A stretch of 64,000 nt of DNA from Pseudomonas sp. GCEP-101 (GCF_025133575.1 NZ_CP104011.1:3418965-3482964), one strand, 5' to 3'. Shown: positions 47,919-57,620, counted from the stretch's first letter. The notes: generated by a model not told the origin, from the letters alone. Translations and numbers: made by a program.

Positions 47919-49355
47919 TCAGCGGCCCATCATCTCCTTGAGGATGCGTTCCTGTTCGCGGAACTCCTGCTGGCGGGCATCCAGGCGCGCGGCGAGGGTG
48001 AAGTTGCCGCCGGCGCGGCGCTTGGCGAAGTCCAGCTGCTCGATGGCCTGCTTGTAGTCGCCGGTCAGTGCGTAATATTCCGCGCGGGCCTGGTACACGC
48101 CAATGGCGTTGCCGCTGAGGGTGCAGGCGTCGGCCAGGCGGTTCCACACGTCCGGGTCCAGCGGGCGGCGCTGGGACAGCTTGAACAGCGTCTTCTCGGC
48201 GTCGGGCGCGCGGTTGGTCTTCATCATTAGGTCGGCGTTGGCCTGGATCAGCGGGTAGCTGTCCGGGTACTGGCCGAGCATCTTCTGTACCCGCGCCTGG
48301 GCGTCAGACAGCTTGTTGGCGGTGATATCCACGTCGGCCATCGCCAGGTTGTAGCTGATGTCGTTGGGCGCCTTGGCCAGCAGCTGCTGAAGGTTGCTCC
48401 GGGCTTCGTTGAGCTGGCCGATCTTGGTCTGCGACAGCGCCAGGCCATAGCGGGCGGCGTCGTTCTTCGGGTCTTCGTCAAGCTGGGCGCGGAACTGCTT
48501 GCTGGCCATGCCCGGCGTGTCCTCGAACATCTGCTGGACGCGCGCGCGCATCAGCTCGTAGCGCAGCGAGTCTTCCTTGCCGCCCTTGGGGTACTGCTCG
48601 GCGCGGTTGCGGGTGTCGGCGATACGCGATTCGGTGACCGGGTGGGTCAGCAGGAACTCCGGCGGCTTGCCCTCGTAGCGGTACTGGCGGGCCAGGCGTT
48701 CGAACATGTTGGGCATGGAGCGCGGGTCGTAACCGGCGCGAACCATCGTGGCGACGCCGACGCGGTCGGCTTCCTGCTCGTTCTGCCGGGAGAAGCGCAG
48801 CTGGTTCTGGATCGCCGCGGCCTGGGTACCGGCAATCGCGGCGATGCCGGCATCGCCGGCACCGGCCGCGGCGGCGACGATGCCCGCGAGCATGGCGGCC
48901 ATCACCGGAATCTGCATGCGCTGCTGCGCTTCGATGCCACGGGCGAAGTGGCGTTGGCTCAGGTGGCCAAGTTCGTGCGCCAGTACGGCGATGTACTCGC
49001 CTTCGGTCTGGGCGTAGATGAACAGGCCGCCGTTCACACCCACCACGCCGCCCGGTGCGGCGAAGGCGTTGATCTGCTTGTCGCGGATCAGGATGAAGGC
49101 CAGGCGGTGGTCCTGCAGTTCGCTGGACTCGGCCAGGCGATAGACGCTGGACTCGACGTAGTCCTTGAGTTGCGGATCGTTGAGCGTGTCGACCTGGTTG
49201 CGCAGCATGCTCAGCCAGGCGCGGCCGAGCTGGAACTCCTGCTCCGGGGAGACGATGGACGAGCTGGCGTCCCCCAGTGAAGGCAGGTCGTCCGCCAGGG
49301 CCGGCGTGGCGAGGGCGATAGCGAGCGACAGCAGGGCAGGGCGGAGTACTTTCAT
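47919..49355 (-). CDS. bepA: Beta-barrel assembly-enhancing protease BepA-like
   Basis: This 478-aa periplasmic M48 metalloprotease has a signal peptide (VLRPALLSLAIALATPALA, cleavage near residue 22), the zinc motif in VLAHELGHLSQRHFARG (HELGH near residues 130-134) and a C-terminal TPR domain with repeats such as AARYGLALSQTKIGQLNEAR and DVWNRLADACTLSGN. In E. coli BepA degrades stalled outer-membrane proteins such as LptD. The ATG at 49355 gives the signal peptide; an in-frame GTG two codons earlier is possible. It is divergent from the TusA-like gene. Confidence 0.88.
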   Translation of the reverse strand: MKVLRPALLSLAIALATPALADDLPSLGDASSSIVSPEQEFQLGRAWLSMLRNQVDTLNDPQLKDYVESSVYRLAESSELQDHRLAFILIRDKQINAFAAPGGVVGVNGGLFIYAQTEGEYIAVLAHELGHLSQRHFARGIEAQQRMQIPVMAAMLAGIVAAAAGAGDAGIAAIAGTQAAAIQNQLRFSRQNEQEADRVGVATMVRAGYDPRSMPNMFERLARQYRYEGKPPEFLLTHPVTESRIADTRNRAEQYPKGGKEDSLRYELMRARVQQMFEDTPGMASKQFRAQLDEDPKNDAARYGLALSQTKIGQLNEARSNLQQLLAKAPNDISYNLAMADVDITANKLSDAQARVQKMLGQYPDSYPLIQANADLMMKTNRAPDAEKTLFKLSQRRPLDPDVWNRLADACTLSGNAIGVYQARAEYYALTGDYKQAIEQLDFAKRRAGGNFTLAARLDARQQEFREQERILKEMMGR

Positions 49356-49582
49356 GTACACGAGGCTCGTTCCGAGAAAGGCTCTACTTTAGCCGCAGGC
49401 TAACGCCTATGCCTAGTTTGCAGGTCGCAAGTGCGGCGCAATTCAAAACGGGTATTTCCCCGTTGTCGTCCTTTTTAAAACCTGAGGCTGACGGCCGGAT
49501 TAACGAATCGCTGATTCGACGGGCCTGGTTACTTTTCCAACGCTTTCGGTATTCTTGGGCGCCCTCACCGGAGTTCGTTTCG

Positions 49583-49834
49583 ATGTCCGATTCCACGCCA
49601 TCCGTCCCCGTCTGTGACGCGGAGCTGGACGCCAGCGGTCTCAATTGTCCGTTGCCGCTGCTCAAGGCCAAGCTCGAGCTGAACCGTCTGCCCAGCGGCG
49701 CGGTGCTCAAGGTGACCGCCACCGACGCTGGCTCCCAGCGTGACTTCCGCGTTTTCGCCGATCTGGCCGGGCACTCGCTGCTGCATGAAGAGGTCGAAGC
49801 CGGCGTCTATCGCTACTGGCTGCGCAAGAAGTAG
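49583..49834 (+). CDS. TusA/SirA-like sulfur-relay protein
   Basis: This 83-aa single-domain protein has the TusA core DASGLNCPLPLLKAKLELNR with the sulfur-carrying Cys22. The C-terminal LAGHSLLHEEVEAGVYRYWLRKK is typical of the paralogue PA1006. In P. aeruginosa PA1006 is reported to affect molybdenum cofactor use and nitrate respiration; the position between bepA and an AI-2E permease gene matches that locus from memory. The ATG at 49583 is chosen for GGAGTTCG upstream; longer frames upstream run through non-coding sequence. Confidence 0.85.
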   Translation: MSDSTPSVPVCDAELDASGLNCPLPLLKAKLELNRLPSGAVLKVTATDAGSQRDFRVFADLAGHSLLHEEVEAGVYRYWLRKK

Positions 49835-49887
49835 CCTCCGATCGCGGGTAACCGCGACGTTATCCCTTTCGTTTCGCAGGTTCGTTG

Positions 49888-50967
49888 ATGCTCAAGGTTT
49901 TGCAGGACTGGATGCAGCGCTATTTCTCCGATGAGGAGGCGATAGTGCTGGCGGTCATTCTCGGGCTGGGATTCACCGTCATCCTGGCCTTTGGCGGGAT
50001 GCTCGCGCCGGTGCTGGCGGCGATGGTCATCGCCTTCCTCATCCAGGGCATGGTTGGCGTGCTGGAGCGATTGCGCGTACCGCATCTGTTCGCGGTGTGG
50101 CTGGTGTATTCGCTGTTTCTCGGCCTGCTCGCGGTGTTCCTGCTGGTGCTGGTGCCGCTGCTGTGGAAGCAGTTGTTCACCCTGTTCAACGAGTTGCCCG
50201 GCATGCTCGGCGAATGGCAGGCGACCCTGCTGATGCTGCCCGAGCGCTACCCGGACATGGTCACCGAGGAGCAGGTACTGCGCACCGTCGAGGCGGCGCG
50301 CAACGAGTTGGGCCAGCTCGGCCAGTGGGCGCTGACCTTCTCCCTGTCGGGCCTGCCGGTGGTGGTCAACGTCATGATCTACCTGGTGCTGGTGCCGATC
50401 CTGGTGTTCTTCTTCCTCAAGGATCGCCGGCGCTTCTACCACTGGTTCCGCCGCTACCTGCCCCGCGAACGCGGGCTGATGAAGCAGGTGTGGAACGAGA
50501 TGAACCAGCAGATCGCCAACTACATCCGGGGCAAGGTCATCGAGATCTTCATCACCGGCGTGGCGACCTACATCGCCTTCGCGGTGCTGGGCCTGAACTA
50601 CGCGGCGCTGCTGGCCCTGCTGGTCGGCCTGTCGGTGGTGGTGCCTTACATCGGCGCGGTGGTGGTCACTGTGCCGGTGGCGATGATCGGGCTGTTCCAG
50701 TGGGGCTGGAGCGACCAGTTCATCTACCTGATGGCCGCCCACGCGATCATCCAGGCGCTGGATGGCAACGTGCTGGTGCCGCTGCTGTTCTCCGAAGCGG
50801 TGAACCTGCACCCGGTGGCGATCATCTGCGCGGTGCTGCTGTTCGGCGGGCTGTGGGGCTTCTGGGGCGTGTTCTTCGCCATCCCGCTGGCGACCCTGGT
50901 GAAAGCGGTGCTCGATGCCTGGCCGCGACAGCCGGCCGCGCAGCCGCAGGTCAGCCCGATGATGTGA
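49888..50967 (+). CDS. AI-2E family transporter (PerM-like)
   Basis: This 359-aa inner-membrane protein has about eight hydrophobic segments in the AI-2E exporter family layout. The N-terminal LAVILGLGFTVILAFGGMLAP, the VLVPILVFFFLKDRRRFYHW loop and LNYAALLALLVGLSVVVPYIG are family signatures, as is the C-terminal GGLWGFWGVFFAIPLATLVK. Substrate unknown despite the family name. The ATG at 49888 is preceded by TCGCAGGTTC. It follows the TusA-like gene by 53 bp on the same strand. Confidence 0.85.
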   Translation: MLKVLQDWMQRYFSDEEAIVLAVILGLGFTVILAFGGMLAPVLAAMVIAFLIQGMVGVLERLRVPHLFAVWLVYSLFLGLLAVFLLVLVPLLWKQLFTLFNELPGMLGEWQATLLMLPERYPDMVTEEQVLRTVEAARNELGQLGQWALTFSLSGLPVVVNVMIYLVLVPILVFFFLKDRRRFYHWFRRYLPRERGLMKQVWNEMNQQIANYIRGKVIEIFITGVATYIAFAVLGLNYAALLALLVGLSVVVPYIGAVVVTVPVAMIGLFQWGWSDQFIYLMAAHAIIQALDGNVLVPLLFSEAVNLHPVAIICAVLLFGGLWGFWGVFFAIPLATLVKAVLDAWPRQPAAQPQVSPMM

Positions 50968-50989
50968 ATGCGTTCCGGGATCGAAAAAG

Positions 50990-51018
50990 AAAAAGGCCGC
51001 TGATCAGCGGCCTTTTTC
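50990..51018. terminator. Bidirectional terminator between AI-2E gene and bcp
   Basis: A perfect palindrome: A-run, AGGCCGCTGATCAGCGGCCT, T-run. The CTGATCAG centre is self-complementary. It lies between convergent genes. Confidence 0.85.
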
Positions 51019-51051
51019 GTCTGCGGCGCGGCTGCCGCCGGGTTCGACTGC

Positions 51052-51522
51052 TCAGCCGTTGAGTGCCTGGGCCGCGGCGAGCACGGCATCCACATGGCCC
51101 GGCACTTTCACGCCGCGCCACTCCTGGCGCAGCACGCCCTGGGCATCGATGAGGAAGGTGCTGCGGTCCACGCCCAGGTATTCCTTGCCGTAGAGCTTCT
51201 TCAGCTTGATCACGTCGAACAGCTGGCAGACGGCTTCATCCTTGTCGCTGATCAGCTCGAAGGGGAAGCACTGCTTGGCCTTGAAGTTCTCGTGGGACTT
51301 GATGCCATCGCGGGACACGCCGAACACCAGGGTGTTGACCTGGGCGAAGTCCTCGATCTTGTCGCGGAAGCCCTGGCCTTCGGTGGTGCAGCCGGGGGTA
51401 CTGTCCTTGGGGTAGAAGTACAGGACGATCTGCTTGCCCTTGAATGCGGACAGGCGGAATTCGACGCCGCTGGTGGCCGGCGCCTGGAAGTCGGCAACGG
51501 GCTGGTTCAATTCGACTGCCAT
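51052..51522 (-). CDS. bcp: Thioredoxin-dependent peroxiredoxin Bcp (PrxQ type)
   Basis: This 156-aa peroxiredoxin has the peroxidatic Cys45 in KDSTPGCTTEGQGFRD. The usual second cysteine five residues on (CTTEAC in E. coli) is replaced by Gln50. The next cysteine is Cys85 in KAKQCFPFE, which could be the resolving residue, as in the PrxQ subgroup with a cysteine in helix 3. It reduces hydroperoxides at the expense of thioredoxin. It is 25 bp downstream of gcvR on the same strand. Confidence 0.92.
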   Translation of the reverse strand: MAVELNQPVADFQAPATSGVEFRLSAFKGKQIVLYFYPKDSTPGCTTEGQGFRDKIEDFAQVNTLVFGVSRDGIKSHENFKAKQCFPFELISDKDEAVCQLFDVIKLKKLYGKEYLGVDRSTFLIDAQGVLRQEWRGVKVPGHVDAVLAAAQALNG

Positions 51523-51547
51523 GGGGACGTTCTCCTTGAGAGCCGTC

Positions 51548-52105
51548 TTACGGATGCTGCGGGCGCCAGGGTTCGATCAGCGCGTCCAGGTTCAGTGCAT
51601 CGGCGAAATCGAGGAACTGATCGCGCAGCCAGCTGATCTGCGTGCCGGCCGGCAGGGTCACGGTGATGGTGGCGTTGAGCATGCTGGTGTTGGTGTGCGG
51701 CGCCTGGTAGGTGTCGCAGGTGAGGTTCTCCAGCTCGATGTTGTGATCGATGAAGAACTGGCACAGCTCGTTGAGGATGTCCGGACGATAGACGGCGCTG
51801 ACGTACGCCACGTAGGGCAGGGCCTGGGCGCGGGTGACGTGGACATTGCTGCGGGTGACGCTGAGGGTGAAGCCGTGGCGCTTGGCCAGCGGCGACAGGC
51901 CGCCTTCCAGGCGGGCCAGGGCATCCCAGCTGCCGGAGACCTGCAGGATCAGCGCGCTGAACTCGCCGTGACGGGTCAGGCGGCTGCTGACCACCGAGCA
52001 ACGGTTGTCGACGCAGGTGCGGCACAGCACGCTGGTCAACTCCATCGGGTTCGGGCCCAGAGCACTGATCAGAAGGAATTGTTCACGAGGGTGAGAGGTG
52101 GACAT
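51548..52105 (-). CDS. gcvR: Glycine cleavage system regulator GcvR-like (ACT domains)
   Basis: This 185-aa cytoplasmic protein has two ACT-type regulatory domains: EQFLLISALGPNPMELTSVL (residues 8-27) and a second at PYVAYVSAVYRPDILNELCQFF (around residues 96-117) ending PAGTQISWLRDQFLDFADAL. E. coli GcvR antagonises GcvA to control gcvTHP. No gcvA neighbour is seen, so the target is inferred. It is upstream of bcp in the same transcription direction and divergent from dapA. Confidence 0.85.
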   Translation of the reverse strand: MSTSHPREQFLLISALGPNPMELTSVLCRTCVDNRCSVVSSRLTRHGEFSALILQVSGSWDALARLEGGLSPLAKRHGFTLSVTRSNVHVTRAQALPYVAYVSAVYRPDILNELCQFFIDHNIELENLTCDTYQAPHTNTSMLNATITVTLPAGTQISWLRDQFLDFADALNLDALIEPWRPQHP

Positions 52106-52276
52106 GCAGCTTTCCTGGGAATGGCGGCCAACCGGGCCGCATCGACAAAGGAGGAAGGGTAGCGAAAAGCGCCGATGAGGGGAATGTCTGGCCGCTCGCG
52201 GGTCGCTGCGTCACCTTGTGCGTGGCCGGTGGCGACAGTACCATTACGGCTTTCTTTTTCCGGCAGGAGCGGTTGC

Positions 52277-53155
52277 ATGATTGCGGGCAGTATGGTGGCG
52301 CTGGTCACCCCCTTCGATGCTCAGGGTCGACTGGATTGGGACAGCCTCGCGAAGCTGGTGGACTTCCACCTGCAGGAAGGTACCAACGCCATCGTAGCGG
52401 TCGGCACCACGGGTGAATCGGCCACTCTGGACGTGAACGAACACCTGGACGTGATCCGTCGCGTGGTCGACCAGGTCAACGGCCGCATCCCGGTCATCGC
52501 CGGCACCGGCGCCAACTCCACCCGCGAAGCCGTCGAGCTGACCGAGGCTGCCAAGTCCGGCGGCGCCGATGCCTGCCTGCTGGTGACCCCGTACTACAAC
52601 AAGCCGACCCAGGAAGGCCTGTACCAGCACTTCCGCCACATCGCCGAAGCCGTGGCCATCCCGCAGATCCTCTACAACGTGCCGGGCCGCACCGCCTGCG
52701 ACATGCTGCCCGAGACCGTCGAGCGCCTGTCCAAGGTGCCGAACATCGTCGGCATCAAGGAAGCCACCGGCGACCTGCAGCGCGGCAAGGAAGTACTGGA
52801 CCGCGTCGGCAAGGATTTCCTCGTCTACTCCGGTGACGACGCCACTGCCGTCGAGCTGATGCTGATGGGCGGCAAGGGCAACATCTCGGTGACCGCCAAC
52901 GTCGCCCCGCGCGCCATGAGCGACCTGTGCGCCGCCGCCATGCGTGGCGATGCCGCCGCCGCCCGCGCCATCAACGATCGCCTGATGCCGCTGCACAAGG
53001 CACTGTTCATCGAATCCAACCCCATCCCGGTCAAGTTCGCCCTGCACGAAATGGGGCTGATTCCAGAGGGCATCCGCCTGCCCCTGACCTGGCTCAGCCC
53101 GCGCTGCCACGAACCGCTGCGTCAGGCCATGCGCCAGACCGGCGTCCTGGCTTAA
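52277..53155 (+). CDS. dapA: 4-hydroxy-tetrahydrodipicolinate synthase
   Basis: This 292-aa TIM-barrel class I aldolase condenses pyruvate with aspartate semialdehyde for lysine and diaminopimelate synthesis. The Schiff-base Lys161 is in [11 protein letters not shown], Tyr133 in [12 protein letters not shown], and the N-terminal [14 protein letters not shown] and [10 protein letters not shown] are present. The ATG at 52277 gives the family start; an earlier in-frame start (52175) would read through non-coding leader. BamC follows 13 bp later. Confidence 0.96.
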   Translation: MIAGSMVALVTPFDAQGRLDWDSLAKLVDFHLQEGTNAIVAVGTTGESATLDVNEHLDVIRRVVDQVNGRIPVIAGTGANSTREAVELTEAAKSGGADACLLVTPYYNKPTQEGLYQHFRHIAEAVAIPQILYNVPGRTACDMLPETVERLSKVPNIVGIKEATGDLQRGKEVLDRVGKDFLVYSGDDATAVELMLMGGKGNISVTANVAPRAMSDLCAAAMRGDAAAARAINDRLMPLHKALFIESNPIPVKFALHEMGLIPEGIRLPLTWLSPRCHEPLRQAMRQTGVLA

Positions 53156-53168
53156 GGAGCCCCCTCGC

Positions 53169-54359
53169 ATGAAGCGACTGGCAGGACTGACTGCGCTCGC
53201 CCTGGTTATCGGCAACACCTCCGGCTGCGGCTGGCTGTGGGGCCCGGAAGGCTACTTCCGCGACCGTGGCGACGATTACCTGAACGCCCGCGAAACCGCA
53301 CCGATGAAGGTGCCCGAAGGCCTGCAGAGCAAGCCGCTCGACCCGCTGCTGCCGATTCCCATGAACGTCGCCACCAGCACCGAGAAGGAAGGCGAGTTCG
53401 AAGTGCCGCGCCCGCAACCGCTGGCCGGCTCCGGTGAAGTCAGCGACTTCAGCCTGCAGAAGAGTGGCGACTCGCGCTGGCTGGTTGCCCAGCGTCCGCC
53501 GGCCGAAGTCTGGCCGGTCGCTCACCAGTTCTTCCAGGACAACGGCTTCTCCATCGCCAACGAGCGTCCGCAGACCGGCGAGTTCAGCACCAACTGGCAG
53601 CCGCTGTCGCAGCTCTCCGCGCCCCTGGCGCGTCGCCTGAGCAGCCGTGTGTCGGGCGTCGAGCCTGACAGCGAAGCGCGCGTTCGCGTGCGCATCGAGC
53701 CGGGCGTGCAGACCAACACCAGCGAAGTCTACGTACTGAGTGAAACCCGTCCGGCCGGCAGCACCGCCAGCGGTGACTGGCCGACCAAGCCGGCCGTGCC
53801 GAGCCTGGATGCCGCGCTGCTCGATGAAATGATCGCCAGCATGGCCACCAGTGCCGAGAAGGGCGGCTCCGTCTCCCTGCTCGCCGCGCACTCGGACTAC
53901 GACACCCCCGGCGCCGTCCAGCTGAACAAGGACGGCAGCGGCAACCCGGTGCTCACCGTCGACTCCGACTTCGACCGCGCCTGGGTCAGCGTAGGCCGTG
54001 CCCTGGATCGCGCCGACATCCGCGTCGACGACCTCAATCGCAGCCTGGGCGTGTACTACGTCAACATCGCCGAAGGCGCGAAGAAGAAGGACGAAGACAA
54101 GCCTGGCTTCTTCAGCCGCCTGTTCGGCGGTGGCGAGAAGACCAAGGAAGAAGAGGACGCCAAGGCCCAGCGCTACCAGGTTCGCCTGACCAGCGTGAGC
54201 AACACCGTCCAGATCACCGTCGACAAAGACATCAACACCTCCGCACCGGCTGACGTGGCGCAGGGCGTGTTGGAGAAACTCCAGGAGAGTATGCGGAATG
54301 CACTTCGCGGTCCTGGGGAGCGGAAGCCGGGGCAATTCGGCCTTGGTGAGCAGTTCTGA
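53169..54359 (+). CDS. bamC: Outer-membrane assembly lipoprotein BamC (NlpB)
   Basis: This 396-aa lipoprotein of the BAM complex has lipobox NTSGC at residue 20, followed by an unstructured N-terminal stretch, then two helix-grip domains ([39 protein letters not shown]). It cooperates with BamA to insert outer-membrane proteins. The last 62 bp overlap the start of the mbl gene in another frame, and the residues there ([16 protein letters not shown]) look like a non-conserved tail. Confidence 0.9.
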   Translation: MKRLAGLTALALVIGNTSGCGWLWGPEGYFRDRGDDYLNARETAPMKVPEGLQSKPLDPLLPIPMNVATSTEKEGEFEVPRPQPLAGSGEVSDFSLQKSGDSRWLVAQRPPAEVWPVAHQFFQDNGFSIANERPQTGEFSTNWQPLSQLSAPLARRLSSRVSGVEPDSEARVRVRIEPGVQTNTSEVYVLSETRPAGSTASGDWPTKPAVPSLDAALLDEMIASMATSAEKGGSVSLLAAHSDYDTPGAVQLNKDGSGNPVLTVDSDFDRAWVSVGRALDRADIRVDDLNRSLGVYYVNIAEGAKKKDEDKPGFFSRLFGGGEKTKEEEDAKAQRYQVRLTSVSNTVQITVDKDINTSAPADVAQGVLEKLQESMRNALRGPGERKPGQFGLGEQF

Positions 54360-55056
54360 CACCCGGATACTGATCGACTGCGGTTTTCCGCTGCGTGAAA
54401 CCATCCGCCGTCTGGCGCGCCTGGGCGTAGAGCCCGGGCAGCTGGACGCGGTACTGGTCACGCACGAACACTCCGATCACATCAACGGCGTCGAACTGCT
54501 GGCCCGGCACCATCGAATACCCGTGTACCTCAGCGCCGGTACCCTGCAGGGAATGCGCAAGCCGGCGACACCAGCGGGGCTGCTCAAATGCGGCGACCGC
54601 CTGGTACTGAAAGACCTGGAAGTCACTGCGGTGAGCGTCTCCCACGATGCGCGGGAGCCCCTGCAGTACGTGTTTTCCGATGGCCGGAAGCGCTTTGGCC
54701 AGCTCACCGATCTGGGAGCCGCCACGGCGCAGGTGCTGGAATGCTATCGTGGCCTCGATGCGTTGATCATCGAAGCGAATCACGATACCGACATGCTGGC
54801 CCGCGGTCCGTATCCCTACCCACTCAAGGTCCGTGTAGGCGGCCAGTGGGGACATTTGAACAACCGGCAGGCCGCCGAACTGGTGGCCCAGCTGGGCTGG
54901 GGAAGCCTGCAGCACCTGGTGCTGGCGCATCTCAGCGAAAAGAACAACTCGCCGCAGCTGGCCCGGCAAAGCTTCGTCGACACCCTCGGGTGCGACCCGG
55001 ACTGGCTGCAGGTAGCCGATCAGCATTCTGGACTCGACTGGCGCACCATCGCCTGA
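54298..55056 (+). CDS. MBL-fold metallohydrolase (YycJ/WalJ type)
   Basis: This 252-aa metallo-beta-lactamase-fold protein has the metal motif [16 protein letters not shown] at [16 protein letters not shown], the aspartate in LIIEANHD and H near HLSEKNNSP. The N-terminal [17 protein letters not shown] is the family start. Homologues called WalJ affect cell wall and DNA-related processes in Gram-positives, but the role in pseudomonads is unknown. It overlaps bamC by 62 bp and precedes purC by 29 bp. Confidence 0.88.
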   Translation: MHFAVLGSGSRGNSALVSSSDTRILIDCGFPLRETIRRLARLGVEPGQLDAVLVTHEHSDHINGVELLARHHRIPVYLSAGTLQGMRKPATPAGLLKCGDRLVLKDLEVTAVSVSHDAREPLQYVFSDGRKRFGQLTDLGAATAQVLECYRGLDALIIEANHDTDMLARGPYPYPLKVRVGGQWGHLNNRQAAELVAQLGWGSLQHLVLAHLSEKNNSPQLARQSFVDTLGCDPDWLQVADQHSGLDWRTIA

Positions 55057-55085
55057 GCCCACCCCTTAAACAAGCGGAGCCCATC

Positions 55086-55796
55086 ATGGAAAAACGCGAA
55101 GAACTCTATCGCGGCAAGGCCAAGTCGGTTTACACCACCGACGACGCCGACCGCCTCGTCCTGCTGTTCCGCAACGACACCTCGGCGTTCGACGGCAAGC
55201 GCATCGAGCAACTCGACCGCAAAGGCATGGTGAACAACAAGTTCAACGCCTTCATCATGCAGAAGCTCGAAGCCGCCGGCATCCCGACCCAGTTCGACGC
55301 CCTGCTGTCGGACAACGAAGTGCTGGTCAAGAAGCTCGCCATGATTCCGGTCGAGTGCGTCGTGCGCAACTACGCCGCCGGCAGCCTGGTGCGCCGCCTG
55401 GGCGTCGAAGAGGGCCTGCAGCTCACCCCGCCGACCTTCGAACTGTTCCTGAAGAACGACGCCCTGGGCGACCCGTTCATCAACGAATCCCACGTCCAGG
55501 CCTTCGGCTGGGCGACCCTGGAGCAACTGGCCGAAATGAAGGCTTATTCCTTCAAGGTCAATGAAGTGCTGAGCAAGCTGTTCGACGACGCCGGCCTGCT
55601 GCTGGTGGACTTCAAGCTCGAGTTCGGCCTGTTCCACGGCAAGATCGTCCTCGGCGACGAGTTCAGCCCGGACGGCTGCCGCCTGTGGGACAAGGAAACC
55701 CGCAAGAAGATGGACAAGGACCGCTTCCGCCAGGGCCTGGGCGACGTCATCGAAGCCTACGAAGAAGTGGCTCACCGCCTCGGCGTACCGCTCTGA
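55086..55796 (+). CDS. purC: Phosphoribosylaminoimidazole-succinocarboxamide synthase (SAICAR synthetase)
   Basis: This 236-aa enzyme joins aspartate to CAIR in purine synthesis. Landmarks are [69 protein letters not shown] and [14 protein letters not shown] near the end. The ATG at 55086 is preceded by AAGCGGAGCCCATC. It closes the dapA-bamC-mbl-purC group before tRNA-Ser. Confidence 0.96.
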   Translation: MEKREELYRGKAKSVYTTDDADRLVLLFRNDTSAFDGKRIEQLDRKGMVNNKFNAFIMQKLEAAGIPTQFDALLSDNEVLVKKLAMIPVECVVRNYAAGSLVRRLGVEEGLQLTPPTFELFLKNDALGDPFINESHVQAFGWATLEQLAEMKAYSFKVNEVLSKLFDDAGLLLVDFKLEFGLFHGKIVLGDEFSPDGCRLWDKETRKKMDKDRFRQGLGDVIEAYEEVAHRLGVPL

Positions 55797-55891
55797 TCCG
55801 ACGAGCGCACGCAAGCGCCTGATACCACGCAAAAAAATCCGAAAACAAAGCTTCGCGTTCGGACTTCAAGCTGGTATCATGCGCGCCGCAC

Positions 55892-55981
55892 GGAGAGATG
55901 CCGGAGTGGTCGAACGGGACGGATTCGAAATCCGTTGAGTCAGCAATGGCTCCTAGGGTTCAAATCCCTATCTCTCCGCCA
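55892..55981 (+). tRNA. tRNA-Ser(CGA)
   Basis: The 90-base class II tRNA begins GGAGAGATGCCGGAGTGG with a long variable arm, anticodon loop TTCGAAA with CGA, T-arm GGTTCAAATCC and acceptor CTCTCC plus CCA at the end. A promoter-like element precedes it, and a terminator hairpin lies about 15 bp after it. Confidence 0.95.
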
Positions 55982-55995
55982 TTACATATGGCCAG

Positions 55996-56028
55996 AACCC
56001 CTGAAATGCCTAGCGTTTCAGGGGTTTT
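55996..56028 (+). terminator. Rho-independent terminator after tRNA-Ser
   Basis: Stem AACCCCTGAAA / TTTCAGGGGTT with loop TGCCTAGCG and T-run; 15 bp after the tRNA. Confidence 0.8.
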
Positions 56029-56067
56029 GTCTTTTCTGCGTCGTGAAATTCCCCGCCCTGCGCTCCC

Positions 56068-56439
56068 TCACCCGCAATACCCATCCATCTTCTGCCGATT
56101 CCCTTCCGTGGGATTGGCCTGGTACTGCTGGCGCCAGAACTGGCACGGCGCGCTGTTGAAGCGTTTTTCCTGCTCCGACTTCTCTATCTGACGATTCTGT
56201 TGCTCCTGCACCGTCTGCTGTCGTTCGAGGTAGCGCTGGAACATTTCTTCCTGGCTGCGCGGCGGCGGTGGAGCGACGGGCGCAGGCGCAACGGGTGGGA
56301 CGAGGCGGGTGGCGAGGCCAGGCGGCAGCGTGGGCCAGGCCAGCCAGGCCGTGGCGGCGACGGCCAGGCAGCCGAGCCAGATGCCCGCGGCGATGGCGAG
56401 GGTGAGTTTCCAGAAACCGAGGGTGGGTTGTTGTGACAT
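56068..56439 (-). CDS. Small single-pass membrane protein, 123 aa, unknown
   Basis: The product begins MSQQPTLGFWKLTLAIAAGI, with a hydrophobic segment (residues 10-35), then a proline-rich linker (PPVAPAPVAPPPPR) and a helical C-terminus (EEMFQRYLERQQTVQEQQNR) ending PTEGNRQKMDGYCG. Probably membrane-anchored with a periplasmic coiled coil. No recognised family. It lies on the minus strand, convergent with tRNA-Ser, in a region with lower gene density. Confidence 0.65.
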   Translation of the reverse strand: MSQQPTLGFWKLTLAIAAGIWLGCLAVAATAWLAWPTLPPGLATRLVPPVAPAPVAPPPPRSQEEMFQRYLERQQTVQEQQNRQIEKSEQEKRFNSAPCQFWRQQYQANPTEGNRQKMDGYCG

Positions 56440-56536
56440 GGGGGCAGGCTTTGCTTGGCGAAGCGCCACTGATAACCCATGGCAGCCCTGAGGGAAAGAG
56501 GCAGGCCCGCGGCGCCGTGGCGTCGCGGGCGGTGGA

Positions 56537-56884
56537 TCATTTCGGCGCGGCGGCGGATTCGTACGCTTCGAGGGCGCGCAGGGAATAGATGTAGGCGGCG
56601 CCGGCATTGAGGGAGATGGCGGTGGCCAGGGTCTGGGCGATCTCGGCTTCGGTGGCGCCGGCCTTGCGCGCGGCTTCGGCGTGGACGCCGATGCAGCCGT
56701 CGCAGCGGGTGGTAATGGCCACGGCGATGGCGATCAGCTCGCGGGTCTTGGCGTCCAGGGCGTCGCCGTCCGCGGCGGCGGCTTCCAGGGCCTGGTAGGC
56801 AGCGATCATCTTCGGGTGTTTCTTGCCCAGGGCGCCGAAGGCTTTTTTCACGGCAGGGACATACTCGGACCAATTGAACAGCAT
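56537..56884 (-). CDS. Carboxymuconolactone decarboxylase-like protein
   Basis: This 115-aa AhpD-like fold protein has the redox motif TTRCDGCIGVHAEAARKAGA with CxxC and a following His. It belongs to the CMD/AhpD family of small alkyl-hydroperoxidase-related proteins. Its own partner is not evident. The ATG at 56884 is preceded by a minus-strand AAGGAGAAGC, a strong ribosome-binding site. Confidence 0.85.
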   Translation of the reverse strand: MLFNWSEYVPAVKKAFGALGKKHPKMIAAYQALEAAAADGDALDAKTRELIAIAVAITTRCDGCIGVHAEAARKAGATEAEIAQTLATAISLNAGAAYIYSLRALEAYESAAAPK

Positions 56885-57013
56885 GATGCTTCTCCTTGAG
56901 GCCGGGAGGGGATGAGGTGTGGCCTTGAAGCTTAGCCTGCGTCAGCCGGCGCGTCGGGTATTGTCTGTTTCGCTCAGATTTTTCATCGATGCGCGCGATG
57001 GCCCGCGGCGCGC

Positions 57014-57496
57014 TCAGTAGGCGTCGAGGATTTCGTAGCGTTGGCGCGCGTTGCCGGCACCGACTTCCACCTCGTCGCCGGGATGGCGATGAAGCAGGGC
57101 GTTGCCCAGTGGTGCGCGGGTGGTGATGACGAGGACGTCAATGCCGTCGTATTGCACCTTGAGGCCGGCGCCGTCCGGGCCGATGAAGACCCAGCGCTGC
57201 TGCTCCTGCTCGTTGACCAATTGCACCAGGGCACTGGTCTGGATGCCCATTTCTTCATCGAAATCGCGCAGCTGCAGGTTTTCGAACAGCGACAGCGCCT
57301 GGCGGATTTCCTCGACGCGGCGCGATTGGCCGGCGGCGAGGTAGGCCGCTTCCAGGCCGAGGGTGTCGTACTTGTTCTCGGCGATGTTCTCCTCGTGGGT
57401 TGCCGTCTCGTGGGCGGTCTGGGCGGCGCGTACGGCGATGTCCAGGTCTTCGGCGAGGCGGGCGAGGATCAGTTGGTAAGCGCGTTTCTTGTCCAT
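57014..57496 (-). CDS. GreA/GreB-family transcription elongation-like factor
   Basis: This 160-aa protein has an N-terminal coiled coil (YQLILARLAEDLDIAVRAAQ to about residue 78) whose hairpin tip carries acidic residues (EENIAENKYD). The C-terminal domain of GreA/B type (WVFIGPDGAGLKVQYDG, ALLHRHPGDEVEVGAG) completes the fold. Such a factor would bind the RNA polymerase secondary channel. The tip residues differ from GreA, so cleavage activity is uncertain. The ATG at 57496 is preferred over an in-frame start at 57511. Confidence 0.75.
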   Translation of the reverse strand: MDKKRAYQLILARLAEDLDIAVRAAQTAHETATHEENIAENKYDTLGLEAAYLAAGQSRRVEEIRQALSLFENLQLRDFDEEMGIQTSALVQLVNEQEQQRWVFIGPDGAGLKVQYDGIDVLVITTRAPLGNALLHRHPGDEVEVGAGNARQRYEILDAY

Positions 57497-57620
57497 GGCG
57501 GCGGGCTGCAAATAAAGGCGTCTATCCTAGGGCGTTTGCGCAGGCGTGCGAAGGCGCTTTCAAGCTTTTGCTCCGGCGGCCGATAGAACGGCTGAATTCC
57601 CGGAACAAAGGACATCCGGC

